Assembly: GCA_019310195.1 (NCBI GenBank) | Contig: JAFDET010000023.1 | Location: 1-18,035 of the forward strand | Direction: 5' to 3' | DNA from: Deltaproteobacteria bacterium | GTDB taxonomy: Bacteria > Myxococcota_A > UBA9160 > JAFDET01 | DNA: 18,035 bases | Shown: positions 5,886-14,227 of the stretch, piece after piece | Numbering within the stretch: position 1 is the first letter of the stretch | How the letters are laid out: every line of letters starts with the position of its first letter | Notes under the pieces: model-generated | Told to the model about the DNA's origin: nothing | Database searches by the model: none | Seen by the model: the letters and a program-made list of their open reading frames with translations, nothing else | Translations under genes and position numbers: made by a program

Positions 5886-7490
5886 ATGTCCGAGGAGACC
5901 GTCGACGTACTGATCGTGGGGGCGGGTGCGTCCGGCGCCGCCGTGGCCTGGAGCCTGGCGGATACGCGGATGAACATCCTGTGCCTGGAGCAGGGTGGCT
6001 GGATGAACCCGGCCGAGTATCCCAGCGCGGGCATGGACTGGGAGATCCGGGGGCAGGGCGACTTCGCGGTCAGCCCCAACACCCGCAACCGACCCGCGGA
6101 TTACCCGGTCAACGACTCCGCCTCGCCGATTTCCGTCTCCAACTTCAACGCCGTCGGCGGCAGCACCATCCTCTACGCCGGGCACTTTCCCCGCCTCAAG
6201 CCCTCGGACTTCCGGGTTCGCAGCCTCGACGGCGTCGCCGACGACTGGCCCATCGACTACGCGACCCTGGAGCCCTACTGGGCGGAGAACGACCGCATGA
6301 TGGGCGTGGCCGGGCTGTCCGGTGACCCCGGCTACCCGCCCAAGGACGTGCCGCTGCCCCCGGTACCGCTCGGGAAGCTGGGCGAGCAGATCGCCGGGGG
6401 CTTCAACAAGCTTGGCTGGCACTGGTGGCCGTCGGACAGTGCCATCGCGACCCGCGAACACGGGGGGCGCGCTCCCTGCATCAACCTGGGGCCCTGCCTC
6501 ACCGGTTGCGCCCAAGGCGCCAAGGGCAGCACCGACGTCACCTACTGGCCCCTCGCCGAACGCCGCGGCGTGCGGCTCCAGACCGGCTGTCGCGTGCGCG
6601 AGGTTCTGGTGCGGGACGACGGCATGGCCGACGGTGTCGTCTACTACGACGCCGACGGGGTCGAGCGGCGCCAGAAGGCCGAGATCGTGATCCTGGCCTG
6701 CAACGGCGTGGGCACGCCCCGCCTCTTGCTCAACTCGTGCTCGACGCGCTACCCGGACGGGCTTGCCAACGGCAGCGGTCTGGTGGGCCGTAACCTGATG
6801 TTCCATCCCTACGGGATGGTGGTCGGCCTCTTCGATGATCCGCTGGACGGCTATCAGGGGCCGGTTGGATGCGCCCTCTGGAGCCACGAGTTCTACGAGA
6901 CGGATCGCTCGCGCGACTTCGTGCGGGGCTTCTCCTTCGAGATGACGCGCGGCTTCGGGCCGGTTCAGTCTTCGCTCTGGGGTCTCAGCAACGGGCAGCT
7001 TCCGTGGGGAGCCGGCCATCACGAAGCCGCGGCCGAGATCGTCGACCGCACGGGCGGGCTGGTGGCGATCTGCGAGGACCTGCCCGAGGAGCACAACCGC
7101 GTGACGCTGGACCCGGAGCTGACCGACGGGAACGGGATTCCCGCCCCCAAGGTCGAGTATCGGCTCAGCGACAACAGCCGCGCCATGCTCGACTTCGGCG
7201 TGGGTCGCGGCCGCGAGGTGCTGGAAGCGGCCGGCGCGCGGAAGACCTTCGTGGAGGCGCCGCTGGGGGTGGCCGGCTGGCACCTCATGGGGACCTGCCG
7301 CATGGGCACCGATGCGTCGCGCTCCGTGGTGAACGAGTGGGGCCGTTCCCACGACGTGCGCAACCTGTTCATCGTGGATGGAAGCATCTTCGTGACCGCG
7401 GGCGGCGTGAATCCCACCTCCACGATCCAGGGCCTGGCTCTCTACATCGCCGACCGGATCAAGAAGAACCTCTCGGACCTGTTCGATTGA
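5886..7490 (+). CDS. GMC-family FAD-dependent dehydrogenase, large subunit (FAD-GDH alpha-like)
   Basis: This is a 534-residue flavoprotein of the glucose-methanol-choline family, expected to oxidise an alcohol, sugar or polyol. The ADP-binding loop is at residues 12-17 (VGAGASGAAVAW), followed by the ribose-binding acidic residue in CLEQGG. The C-terminal half carries the active-site His in GWHLMGTCRMG (H466) and the paired Asn in GGVNPTST (N509). C198, C204 and C208 have C-x5-C-x3-C spacing followed by GAK, the same spacing as the 3Fe-4S ligands in FAD-glucose dehydrogenase alpha subunits. That points to an electron-transferring dehydrogenase rather than an H2O2-producing oxidase. A small-subunit gene follows 19 nt downstream. 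There is no signal peptide, so export would need the partner. No cytochrome c subunit is encoded here. The substrate is unknown. Confidence 0.87.
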   Translation: MSEETVDVLIVGAGASGAAVAWSLADTRMNILCLEQGGWMNPAEYPSAGMDWEIRGQGDFAVSPNTRNRPADYPVNDSASPISVSNFNAVGGSTILYAGHFPRLKPSDFRVRSLDGVADDWPIDYATLEPYWAENDRMMGVAGLSGDPGYPPKDVPLPPVPLGKLGEQIAGGFNKLGWHWWPSDSAIATREHGGRAPCINLGPCLTGCAQGAKGSTDVTYWPLAERRGVRLQTGCRVREVLVRDDGMADGVVYYDADGVERRQKAEIVILACNGVGTPRLLLNSCSTRYPDGLANGSGLVGRNLMFHPYGMVVGLFDDPLDGYQGPVGCALWSHEFYETDRSRDFVRGFSFEMTRGFGPVQSSLWGLSNGQLPWGAGHHEAAAEIVDRTGGLVAICEDLPEEHNRVTLDPELTDGNGIPAPKVEYRLSDNSRAMLDFGVGRGREVLEAAGARKTFVEAPLGVAGWHLMGTCRMGTDASRSVVNEWGRSHDVRNLFIVDGSIFVTAGGVNPTSTIQGLALYIADRIKKNLSDLFD

Positions 7491-7509
7491 CGGAACGGAG
7501 GCACGCGAC

Positions 7510-7986
7510 ATGAACGAAGTAGCTGCGGGCTCGGGTCTTTCCCCGGAACAGACGCGCGCGCTCACCTGCGTCCTCGACCAGATCGTTCCCCCCAGCGCCG
7601 ATGGCCGCCTGCCCGGCGCCGGCCAGCTGGGCCTGGCGGCCGCCATCGAACAGGGCGTGCAGGAGCGGCCCGAGCTGGAGCCCGGCTTGTTGGAGGGGCT
7701 GGCTGCACTGGACGCGTGTGCCCGGGCGCGTGGTGTCGACGGCTTCGTGGCGGTTGCGACCGCAGAGCGGAGGGCGCTGCTGGACCAGACGGCGGCGCAA
7801 GCGCCCGGATTCCTCCTGCCGCTGGTCTTCCAGACCCTGGTCGCCTACTACGCGCACCCCGCGGTCCTCGAAGCCCTGGGCCACGAGCCGCGTCCGCCGT
7901 ACCCCAAGGGCTACGACGTGCCGCCCACGGACTTCTCGATCCTGGACCCGGTTCGCGAGCGCGATCCGATCTACCGGCGGCCCTGA
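7510..7986 (+). CDS. Gluconate 2-dehydrogenase subunit 3-like small subunit of the GMC dehydrogenase
   Basis: This is a 158-residue protein starting at ATG 7510 with GGAGG at 7497-7501, directly behind the GMC gene. It matches the gluconate-2-dehydrogenase subunit 3 / FAD-GDH gamma pattern: an N-terminal helix with LSPEQTRALTCVLDQIVPP, a mid-region Ala/Leu-rich helical bundle, the QTLVAYYAHPAVL segment, and the C-terminal PPYPKGYDVPPTDFSILDPV. Such subunits bind and stabilise the flavoprotein and usually carry a twin-arginine signal that takes the complex to the periplasm. Here the N-terminus has no twin arginine and no hydrophobic segment, so the complex may be cytoplasmic or the signal may have been lost. 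Its last 16 bp overlap the 3' end of the opposite-strand helicase gene. Confidence 0.85.
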   Translation: MNEVAAGSGLSPEQTRALTCVLDQIVPPSADGRLPGAGQLGLAAAIEQGVQERPELEPGLLEGLAALDACARARGVDGFVAVATAERRALLDQTAAQAPGFLLPLVFQTLVAYYAHPAVLEALGHEPRPPYPKGYDVPPTDFSILDPVRERDPIYRRP

Positions 7987-9227
7987 CGCGCGCCGCTCCG
8001 GGGCCGGCGCCGATTGCGAGCCGCGTTGCCGCCGTTCCGTGCCCGCGGGCGCCGGGCTCGGGGGCGGTCCTCGAGGGAGACCTCACCCTCGAAGCCGGGC
8101 AGCTCGCAGCGCGGGATCGGCGCGCCGAGGATGGCCTCGATGGCTCGGATCATCGCCCGGTCGTCTCCCGTGACGAAGGTGGCTGCATTGCCGTCGTTGT
8201 CCGAACGCGCGGTCCGTCCGATACGGTGGGTATAGGCCTCCGGCGTGGTCGGGACGTCGAAGTTGATCACGTGCGAGACCTTGGTGACGTCGATACCGCG
8301 GGCCGCGATGTCCGTGGCGACCAGGATGTCGAAGCGGTTGCCTCGGAATCCGCGCATGGCCCGGTCGCGCTGGGACTGGGACATGTTGCCCTGCAGCGCC
8401 ACCGCACGGTGCCCGGCCCGGTCCAACTTCTCCGCCAGCCTGCGGGCGCGATGCTTGGTGCGCGTGAACACGATGGTCGAAGCCGGCCCCTCGTCGCGGA
8501 TGATCCGCTCGAGCAGCTCGTGCTTGCGCCCCTCGGTCACCGGATAGAGCGCGTGCTCGATGGCGGCCGGCGGCGTGGAGTGATTCAGCTCGGCGACGTG
8601 GGGATCGCGGAGCAGGTCGTCCGCCAGGCCTCGGATGGCCCGGGGCATGGTCGCCGAGAACAGCAGGTTCTGGCGTCGCTTGGGAAGCGCGGCCAGGATG
8701 CGGCGGATGTCCGGCAGGAAGCCCATGTCGAACATGTGGTCCGCCTCGTCCAGGACCAGGGTTTCGATGCGGTCGAGCCGCACCGCGCCCTGGCCATACA
8801 GGTCCAGGAGCCGGCCGGGGCAGGCGATCACGACGTCGGGCCTGCGGCGCAGGGCCGCAACCTGCGCCCGCGCCGACACGCCGCCGTAGACCGTGACGCT
8901 GGTGATCCGCGTGAACTTGGCCAGCATGCGGAACTCGGCGTCGATCTGGCTGGCCAGCTCGCGGGTGGGAGCCACCACCAGGGCGCGCGGCCCGGATCCG
9001 GAGTCTTCGAGCAGGCGGTCGAGGATGGGAAGCGCAAAGGCCGCAGTCTTGCCGGTGCCGGTCTGGGCCAGGCCCAGCACGTCCTGGCCGTCCAGCGCCG
9101 CGGGAATGGTTTCGTCTTGGATGGGCCGCGGCTCCGTAAAGCCCGCGGCGGCGACGCCCCGCAGGAGAGGCGTGGCCAGGTCGAAGCGGTCGAAGCCGCT
9201 CGTGGAAATTCGATGAGAAACAGTCAC
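7971..9227 (-). CDS. rhlE: DEAD-box ATP-dependent RNA helicase, RhlE type
   Basis: This is a 418-residue two-domain helicase that would unwind structured RNA in ribosome assembly or mRNA turnover. The motifs appear in order: Q motif (F12 and RPIQ around 34-37), Walker A AQTGTGKT (54-61), PTRELA, GG, CPGR, DEAD (160-163), SAT, then in domain 2 IVFTRTKHRA, ATDIAARGID and HRIGRTAR. The C-terminal 30 or so residues are very Arg-rich (RPRARRPRARNGG onward), a typical RNA-binding tail of RhlE-like proteins. The GTG at 9227 has only a distant GGAG (12 nt upstream), so the exact start is uncertain, but domain content requires a start near here. Its stop lies within the end of the converging small-subunit gene. 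Confidence 0.92.
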   Translation of the reverse strand: MTVSHRISTSGFDRFDLATPLLRGVAAAGFTEPRPIQDETIPAALDGQDVLGLAQTGTGKTAAFALPILDRLLEDSGSGPRALVVAPTRELASQIDAEFRMLAKFTRITSVTVYGGVSARAQVAALRRRPDVVIACPGRLLDLYGQGAVRLDRIETLVLDEADHMFDMGFLPDIRRILAALPKRRQNLLFSATMPRAIRGLADDLLRDPHVAELNHSTPPAAIEHALYPVTEGRKHELLERIIRDEGPASTIVFTRTKHRARRLAEKLDRAGHRAVALQGNMSQSQRDRAMRGFRGNRFDILVATDIAARGIDVTKVSHVINFDVPTTPEAYTHRIGRTARSDNDGNAATFVTGDDRAMIRAIEAILGAPIPRCELPGFEGEVSLEDRPRARRPRARNGGNAARNRRRPRSGARQGRR

Positions 9228-9430
9228 TTAGGTAAGGGTCTCCGCCGGGCCGTTGCGCACGCGCAGTGGGGCCGGGCCGTTGGGTTCCAACCCGCACAAC
9301 AGAAGGGGCAAGAGGTCGGTTCATGCGGCGCGGTCTCGAACTGAGACCCCGTTGAGCGCCGCTGCCGGGCAGGGGGCCCGGTCAGATGAGCAGTATCTAG
9401 CTCTTCCTTCGGCAGAGCGCCATCAGGCCC
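9228..9430 (-). other. Non-coding leader/intergenic region with three hairpins and a direct repeat
   Basis: These 203 bp lie between the small lipoprotein gene and the helicase, both on the - strand. Three inverted repeats are spaced almost evenly: GGTCTC/GAGACC at 9332-9348, CCGGGC-AGGGG-GCCCGG at 9364-9382, and GCTCT/AGAGC at 9400-9418. Nearer the helicase start, GCCGGGCCGTTG is repeated exactly at 9244-9255 and 9271-9282. No convincing ORF or tRNA is present. The region could combine termination of the upstream operon with the promoter and structured 5' leader of rhlE. DEAD-box helicase genes are sometimes autoregulated through such leaders. Confidence 0.5.
9364..9418 (-). terminator. Possible hairpin terminator pair after the RND/lipoprotein operon
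   Basis: Thirteen nt after the lipoprotein stop (9431-9433), the - strand transcript can fold GCTCT/AGAGC (9418-9400), then a perfect 6-bp GC stem with a 5-nt loop (9382-9364). No U-run follows either stem, so this is not a canonical intrinsic terminator. It could still mark the mRNA 3' end or protect it. Confidence 0.3.
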
Positions 9431-9940
9431 TTAGCCGTCCTCGCCCAGGTGGACCATGGCGTGGCTGCCGCCGTCGCGCTCCATCCCCTGAACCATGAGG
9501 CTGCGCCCTCCCTTGGAGGCGTGCAGCATGCGCTGGCCCATCACGTTCATCTCCTGGTCCACGCTCCAGCCGTTGGCGTCCAAGCCGGTCCGGAACGCCT
9601 TCAGGAGCGCATCGGTCGAGCCGTCGCTCTGGATCGACACCATGGTGCCCTCGGCGCCCGGCTCGCGGGACGTCATGGCGCCGACGATCGTGGCGCCTTC
9701 GGGAATGGGGACGTCGTCCGGGAAGTTCTCGGGAAGCTCGGCGCTCTTGCCGAAGCGGCCCTCGAACTGGCCGTCCCGGGCCGTGACGTGAACGTCTTCG
9801 CCGTCCCGGGAGACGCTGACGTCGCCCGCGTCGGTCTCGATCGTCTCTTCATCCCCGCCGCACGCGACGCTTCCCAGCCCCAGGGCCGGAACCAGTACGA
9901 CCAGCGCCGCGATCCGCCGCATCCCGAACAAGCGTGGCAT
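9431..9940 (-). CDS. Small predicted lipoprotein, last gene of the RND operon
   Basis: This is a 169-residue protein from ATG 9940, preceded by AAGGGGG 4 nt upstream, to TAA at 9433-9431. A basic N-terminus (MPRLFGMRRI) leads to a hydrophobic stretch and a lipobox, SVAC at residues 24-27, so the mature protein should begin at lipidated C27 and sit in the envelope. An acidic, Thr/Ser-rich linker follows (DEETIETDAGDVSVS). The rest contains a LPENFPDDVPIPEGATIVGA segment, a pattern often seen in small uncharacterised periplasmic proteins, then a compact alpha/beta region ending near the stop. It lies 41 nt downstream of the RND gene on the same strand, so it is probably co-transcribed. I recognise no specific function; an accessory role at the pump or envelope is a guess. 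Confidence 0.8.
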   Translation of the reverse strand: MPRLFGMRRIAALVVLVPALGLGSVACGGDEETIETDAGDVSVSRDGEDVHVTARDGQFEGRFGKSAELPENFPDDVPIPEGATIVGAMTSREPGAEGTMVSIQSDGSTDALLKAFRTGLDANGWSVDQEMNVMGQRMLHASKGGRSLMVQGMERDGGSHAMVHLGEDG

Positions 9941-9981
9941 CCAGCCCCCTTCGAGGCTGGCAGGATAGCCCGTCGAGTGCC

Positions 9982-12900
9982 CTAGGCGTCTCCGGCTGTC
10001 CGCCCCAGCAGGCGCTGGGTGCCGCGTTGGACCGCCGACTGCGCGTCGTCCACCAGGGTGTAGACGACGGGCACCACCAGCAGCGTCAGCAGCGTGGACG
10101 CGGCCAGCCCTCCGATCGCCACGATGCCCATGGGGTTGCGCCACTCCGACCCGTCCCCCTGCGCGAAGGCCACGGGCAGCATGCCGAAGATCGTCGAAAT
10201 CGCCGTCATGAGAACGGGGCGCATCCGCACCGGGCCCGCTTCGAGCACCGCCTCGCGCATGGAGAGACCCTGCTCGCGCAGGGTATTGGTGTAGTCCACC
10301 AGCAGGATGCCGTTCTTCATCACGATGCCCATCAGCATCAGGAACGCGATCTGGCCCATGACGTCGAGGCTGCGCCCGGACATGGCCACGGCGGCGAAAG
10401 CGCCGATGAAGGAGAGCGGCGCCGAGAGCATGATCGTGAAGGGGTGCACGAACGAGTTGAACTGCGCCGCGAGGATCATGTAGATGGCCAGCAGCGCCAT
10501 GAAGAACGCGAAGGTCACCGCGGCCAGGGTCTCGCGGAGCCGCTCGGACGGGCCCACGGGCCGCAGCACGTACTGGCCGCCGCCGCCGAGGCCCAGCTCC
10601 CGGCCCAGCCTCGAGACCTCGGCATCGGCCTCGCCCGCGGACTTGCCCTCCAGGTTTCCGAACAGGGTGATGGAGCGGGTGCGGTTCTCGCGGTCGATCT
10701 GGACCGGGCCCGTCCCCATGGACGGCGTCACCAGGTTTCGCAGCGGGATCAGCGAGCCGTCGGAGGCCCGCACGCGCACCAGATCCAGCTTGTCCATGTC
10801 GTCGCGGTACTCCGGCCGCACCTGCACGCGGACGTCGTAGCGCTCTCCTTTGTCCTCGAACGAGGTCGTCTCGAAGCCGGCGAAGAGCGCCGAGATCGTG
10901 CGCCCGATCTGCACCGCCGAAACGCCCAGATCCGCCGCCCGCTCCCGGGCGATCTCCAGCGAGACCTCCGGCTTGCCGGCCTCATAGGACATGTTGAGAT
11001 CCACGTAGCCGCCCGAGGCCCGCATCCCCTCCATCAGATCGCGCGCGTACTGCTGCAGAGGGATCATCTCCGGCCCCCGCACCGCGTACATCAGCTCGGC
11101 GCTTCGCCAGCCCGATGCGCCGATGATCGGAATCTCCTCGACGGCGTACTCGCGCAGGGGCAGGTCGAGCCCGGCGATGCGCTTCCGCACCCGACGCATG
11201 AACTCCTGCTGCGAGTAATCGCGCTGGCTCTTGTGGATGAGCTGCACGTAGACGATGGCCTCGTTGACCCGCTTCTTGGTGCCCGCCCCGATCGTCGTGA
11301 ACACCAAACGCACGTCGGGAAGCGCCTGCAAGTCGTCCTCCAGCAGGCTGACCACGCTCTGGGTCTGCTCCAGCGCTGTCCCCAGCGGCAGCTTGAGCCA
11401 GATGTTGAACTCGCTGCGGTCCTCGGGGAGCACGAACTCCACGGGGACCAGACGCGCCAGGCCGATCCCGGCGACGAAGGAGGCGAGCGCGAGCCCGACC
11501 ACCGCGGCGCGGTGGCGCAGCCCCCAGCTCAGCAGGCGCCGATAGCCGGACTCCATGCGCTGGAAGCCCAGCTCCAGACCGCGGAAGACCCGGCCGCCGC
11601 TGTCGCCGGAACGCACGCTCAGGTAGCGGGAGCAGAGCATGGGGGTCAGCGAGAGTGCGATCAGCGTCGAGAGGCAGACGGCCGTCGCGGCCACCAGCCC
11701 GAACTCGCGGAAGAAGCGCCCCACCACGCCGGAGAGAAACGCGATCGGGACGAAGACCGCACAGTTCGAGGCCGTGGTCGCCAAGACGGCGAAGCCGATC
11801 TCGTCTGCGCCCACCGACGCCGCTTCCCGGGCCGACATGCCCGACTCCATGTGGCGATAGACGTTCTCCAGCACCACGATCGCGTCGTCGATCAGCAGGC
11901 CGATCGAGAGCGAGAGCGCCATCAGCGTCATGGTGTTGAGGGTGAAGCCGAAGAAGTAGAAGAAGGTGAAGCTCGCCACGATCGACGACGGGATGGCGAT
12001 GGCCGCGATCGCCGTGGAGCGCACGCTGCGCAGGAAGATCAATACCACCGCCGAGGCGAAGAGCGCGCCCCAGGCCAGGGCGACGCCCACGTCACGAATG
12101 GCGCTGACGATGAAGCGCGCGTCGTCCATGGCTACTGCAATCTCGTAGCCGGCGGGCAGCTCCGCCCGGGTCGCCTCGAGCTCGCGCTTCACCGCGTCGG
12201 CCACGGCCACCGTGTTCTGGCCGGACTGTCGCCGGACCAGCAGGGCCACGCCGGTGCGCCCATTGAGCCGCGAGGCCGTGCGCTGGTCCGCCATGCCGTC
12301 TTCGACGCCGGCCACGTCGCGCAGGTGGACGACCCGGCCCGCACGCTCGGCCACCACGATGCCGCCGAACTGGTCCACGCGAGTGAGTCTTCCCCGCGTC
12401 CGGATCGAGAACTCTTGCTGCTCGGTCTGCAGGCGCCCGCCGGGAAGCTCGGCGTGCTCGCGCTGGATGGCCGCCAGCACGTCGTCCACCGCCAGCTGGT
12501 AGCCGGCCAGGCGCAGGGGGTCGATCCAGATGCGGATCTCCCGTGCGCGCCCGCCCACGATGGAGACACTCCCGACGCCGGGCAGCCGCTCGAGCCGCGG
12601 CTTCAGGCGCTTGTCCGCAAGCTCCGTGATCTCGCGGATCGAGTAGGGTCCCGACAGCATCACCGCCAGGATCGGCATCGCGTCCGGGTCCACCCGCTCG
12701 ATGACGGGAGCGGTCACATTGCGTGGCAGATCGGCGCGAACCGCCGCGACCTTGTCGCGCACGGCCTGGGCCTTCTCCTGGACGTCGTACTCCAGCTCGA
12801 ACTCGACGTAGATCAACGAGAGCGAGTCGCTGGAGGAGCTGCGCAGGGTGCGGATGCCCTCGATGGTGTTGATGGACTCCTCGAGGACCTGGGAGACCTC

Positions 12901-13083
12901 GCGCTCCATGGTCTCGGGGGAGGCGCCCTCGAGGGTGGTCAGCACGGTTGCCACCGGGAACTCGACGCGCGGGAAGAGATCCACCCCCAGGCGCTGGACG
13001 GACACGATGCCCAGCACCACGAGCCCGCCGATCAGCATGACGGCGAAGACCGGGCGGCGGATGCAGACGTCCGGGAGCCTCAC
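9982..13083 (-). CDS. RND efflux transporter, HAE-1/AcrB-like inner-membrane pump
   Basis: This is a 1033-residue pump, the usual length for AcrB-type transporters. GTG 13083 overlaps the adaptor stop as GTGA, giving tight coupling. TM1 is at the N-terminus (PVFAVMLIGGLVVLGIV). A first periplasmic porter loop follows, then TM2-TM6, a second large loop and TM8-TM12. The proton-relay residues are present: D399 and D400 (LLIDDAIVVLENV, TM4) and K923 (VMKNGILLVDY, TM10). It would use the proton gradient to expel substrates from the periplasm or inner leaflet through an outer-membrane channel. No TolC-like gene is in the window. The substrate cannot be told from sequence alone. Its operon mates are a membrane-fusion lipoprotein and, unusually, a sulfatase upstream. 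Confidence 0.94.
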   Translation of the reverse strand: MRLPDVCIRRPVFAVMLIGGLVVLGIVSVQRLGVDLFPRVEFPVATVLTTLEGASPETMEREVSQVLEESINTIEGIRTLRSSSSDSLSLIYVEFELEYDVQEKAQAVRDKVAAVRADLPRNVTAPVIERVDPDAMPILAVMLSGPYSIREITELADKRLKPRLERLPGVGSVSIVGGRAREIRIWIDPLRLAGYQLAVDDVLAAIQREHAELPGGRLQTEQQEFSIRTRGRLTRVDQFGGIVVAERAGRVVHLRDVAGVEDGMADQRTASRLNGRTGVALLVRRQSGQNTVAVADAVKRELEATRAELPAGYEIAVAMDDARFIVSAIRDVGVALAWGALFASAVVLIFLRSVRSTAIAAIAIPSSIVASFTFFYFFGFTLNTMTLMALSLSIGLLIDDAIVVLENVYRHMESGMSAREAASVGADEIGFAVLATTASNCAVFVPIAFLSGVVGRFFREFGLVAATAVCLSTLIALSLTPMLCSRYLSVRSGDSGGRVFRGLELGFQRMESGYRRLLSWGLRHRAAVVGLALASFVAGIGLARLVPVEFVLPEDRSEFNIWLKLPLGTALEQTQSVVSLLEDDLQALPDVRLVFTTIGAGTKKRVNEAIVYVQLIHKSQRDYSQQEFMRRVRKRIAGLDLPLREYAVEEIPIIGASGWRSAELMYAVRGPEMIPLQQYARDLMEGMRASGGYVDLNMSYEAGKPEVSLEIARERAADLGVSAVQIGRTISALFAGFETTSFEDKGERYDVRVQVRPEYRDDMDKLDLVRVRASDGSLIPLRNLVTPSMGTGPVQIDRENRTRSITLFGNLEGKSAGEADAEVSRLGRELGLGGGGQYVLRPVGPSERLRETLAAVTFAFFMALLAIYMILAAQFNSFVHPFTIMLSAPLSFIGAFAAVAMSGRSLDVMGQIAFLMLMGIVMKNGILLVDYTNTLREQGLSMREAVLEAGPVRMRPVLMTAISTIFGMLPVAFAQGDGSEWRNPMGIVAIGGLAASTLLTLLVVPVVYTLVDDAQSAVQRGTQRLLGRTAGDA

Positions 13084-14204
13084 GAGGCTCCCTCGCCGTC
13101 CTCTCGTTCGCGCACGCGCATCCCCGGGGCGATGATCTTGGCTTCCTGGCCGACGATCACCCGCTGCCCGGCCTCCAGGCCGGCGCTTACCTCGGCGGCC
13201 TTCGGGGACATCACACCCAAGCGGACCGCCACCGCCACCGCCCGGCCGTCCTGCACGGTCAGTACCTGGGTTTCGCCGTCCTCGCTGCGAATGGCTTCCC
13301 GGGGCACCAGCAGCACGTCGTCCCGGGGCCGGGCCAGGATCTCGACCTCCGCGAAGACGCCGGCCTTGAGGCGGTAGTCCGGGTTGGGGACGCGCATCTT
13401 GACCTCGTAGGTGCGGGTGGCCGCGTCCACGGTGTCGCCCACCGACGTGATGAGGGTTTCGATGGGCTCGGCCAGGCCCTCCACGCGGATGACGGCGCGG
13501 TCGCCGACATGCACCGCCTGCAGATGGGCCTCGGGGATCGTGGCCCGCCCCTCCAGCTCCTGCGTCTCCTGGAGCACGACGACGACGGTCTGGGGCTGTA
13601 CCAGGGCCGTCGTGCCCTCGTCGGCCAGACGCTTGGCAATGGTGCCCGAGTAGGGGGCTTGAGCCAGGGTGCGGCTCAGGTTGAGCTTCGCCAGGTCCAC
13701 CGCCTCCTCGGCCTGGCGCTCGTGGGCCTTCGCTACATCGACGCGGGTCCCGAGCCGGTCCACCTCCTGTCGCGAGATCACGTCCTTGCGCAGCAATGCC
13801 TGAGCCCGCGCGAAGTCCGACTGCATCTGACGCCGCTCGGCCCGGGCCAGGTCGCGGCCTGCCTTCGCCTGACGGAACGCCAGGACGTAGGGTTCGGGAT
13901 CGATCTGGAACAGGGGATCGCCTTCGCCCACCCGGTCCCCGTCGTCCACGTAGACCTTCCACAAGCGTCCACGCACCTCGGCGCCGATGTGGCTCTCGCG
14001 CAGGGCGTCCAGGCTTCCCGGAGCCGTGATGCGCTGGGCGATGGTGCCGCGCTCCACGGCGACCGTGCGGACCTCCAGCACCGCGGGAGCCGGCACCGCT
14101 GCCTGCGGACTCTCGGGGGCGCTGCCGCTCTCGCCGCAAGCGACCAAGGCCGCCCCGATCAGGGACAGCGTCGCCCTGTGTCGCCATCGACTCGGATTCC
14201 GCAC
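13080..14204 (-). CDS. RND periplasmic adaptor (membrane fusion) lipoprotein
   Basis: This is a 374-residue adaptor starting at GTG 14204, with GGGAG 4 nt upstream. A longer frame back to 14270 would overlap the sulfatase coding end and is less likely. The signal peptide ends in the lipobox LVAC (residues 20-23), so the protein is lipidated at C23. Next come a beta-barrel/lipoyl strand (TVAVERGTIAQRITAPGSLD), a lipoyl half motif (GRLWKVYVDDGDRVGEGDPLFQID), a helical hairpin of about 70 residues and the second lipoyl half (LAQAPYSGTIAKRLADEG). A beta-barrel and membrane-proximal domain complete it. It would link the RND pump encoded immediately downstream to an outer-membrane channel. Confidence 0.92.
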   Translation of the reverse strand: MRNPSRWRHRATLSLIGAALVACGESGSAPESPQAAVPAPAVLEVRTVAVERGTIAQRITAPGSLDALRESHIGAEVRGRLWKVYVDDGDRVGEGDPLFQIDPEPYVLAFRQAKAGRDLARAERRQMQSDFARAQALLRKDVISRQEVDRLGTRVDVAKAHERQAEEAVDLAKLNLSRTLAQAPYSGTIAKRLADEGTTALVQPQTVVVVLQETQELEGRATIPEAHLQAVHVGDRAVIRVEGLAEPIETLITSVGDTVDAATRTYEVKMRVPNPDYRLKAGVFAEVEILARPRDDVLLVPREAIRSEDGETQVLTVQDGRAVAVAVRLGVMSPKAAEVSAGLEAGQRVIVGQEAKIIAPGMRVREREDGEGAS

Positions 14205-14227
14205 GCTGCTCCCGGTGACGCAGGCCC

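Noticed and set aside
7491..7509. GMC gene as a choline dehydrogenase or oxidase
   Set aside because: The Cys triad and the adjacent subunit 3-like gene fit a multi-subunit sugar/alcohol dehydrogenase better; no betaine genes are nearby.
5478..7646. A 722-codon open frame on the - strand opposite the GMC dehydrogenase
   Set aside because: It has no domain pattern and spans the kinase start, the intergenic region and the GMC gene; the + strand frame has complete GMC motifs.
9332..9348. tRNA-like GGTCTCGAACTGAGACC motif
   Set aside because: There is no acceptor stem, D-arm or anticodon arm at suitable distances; it is only a short hairpin.
9934..13377. A 1147-codon open frame on the + strand opposite the RND pump
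   Set aside because: It is rich in His, Arg, Gln and Asp with no recognisable domain, as expected for the antisense of a GC-rich gene; the - strand frame encodes a complete RND transporter with all proton-relay residues.
13084..14187. Extension of the RND frame upstream to 14187
   Set aside because: The extension is the adaptor gene read out of frame; the pump's normal N-terminus begins at GTG 13083, overlapping the adaptor stop.
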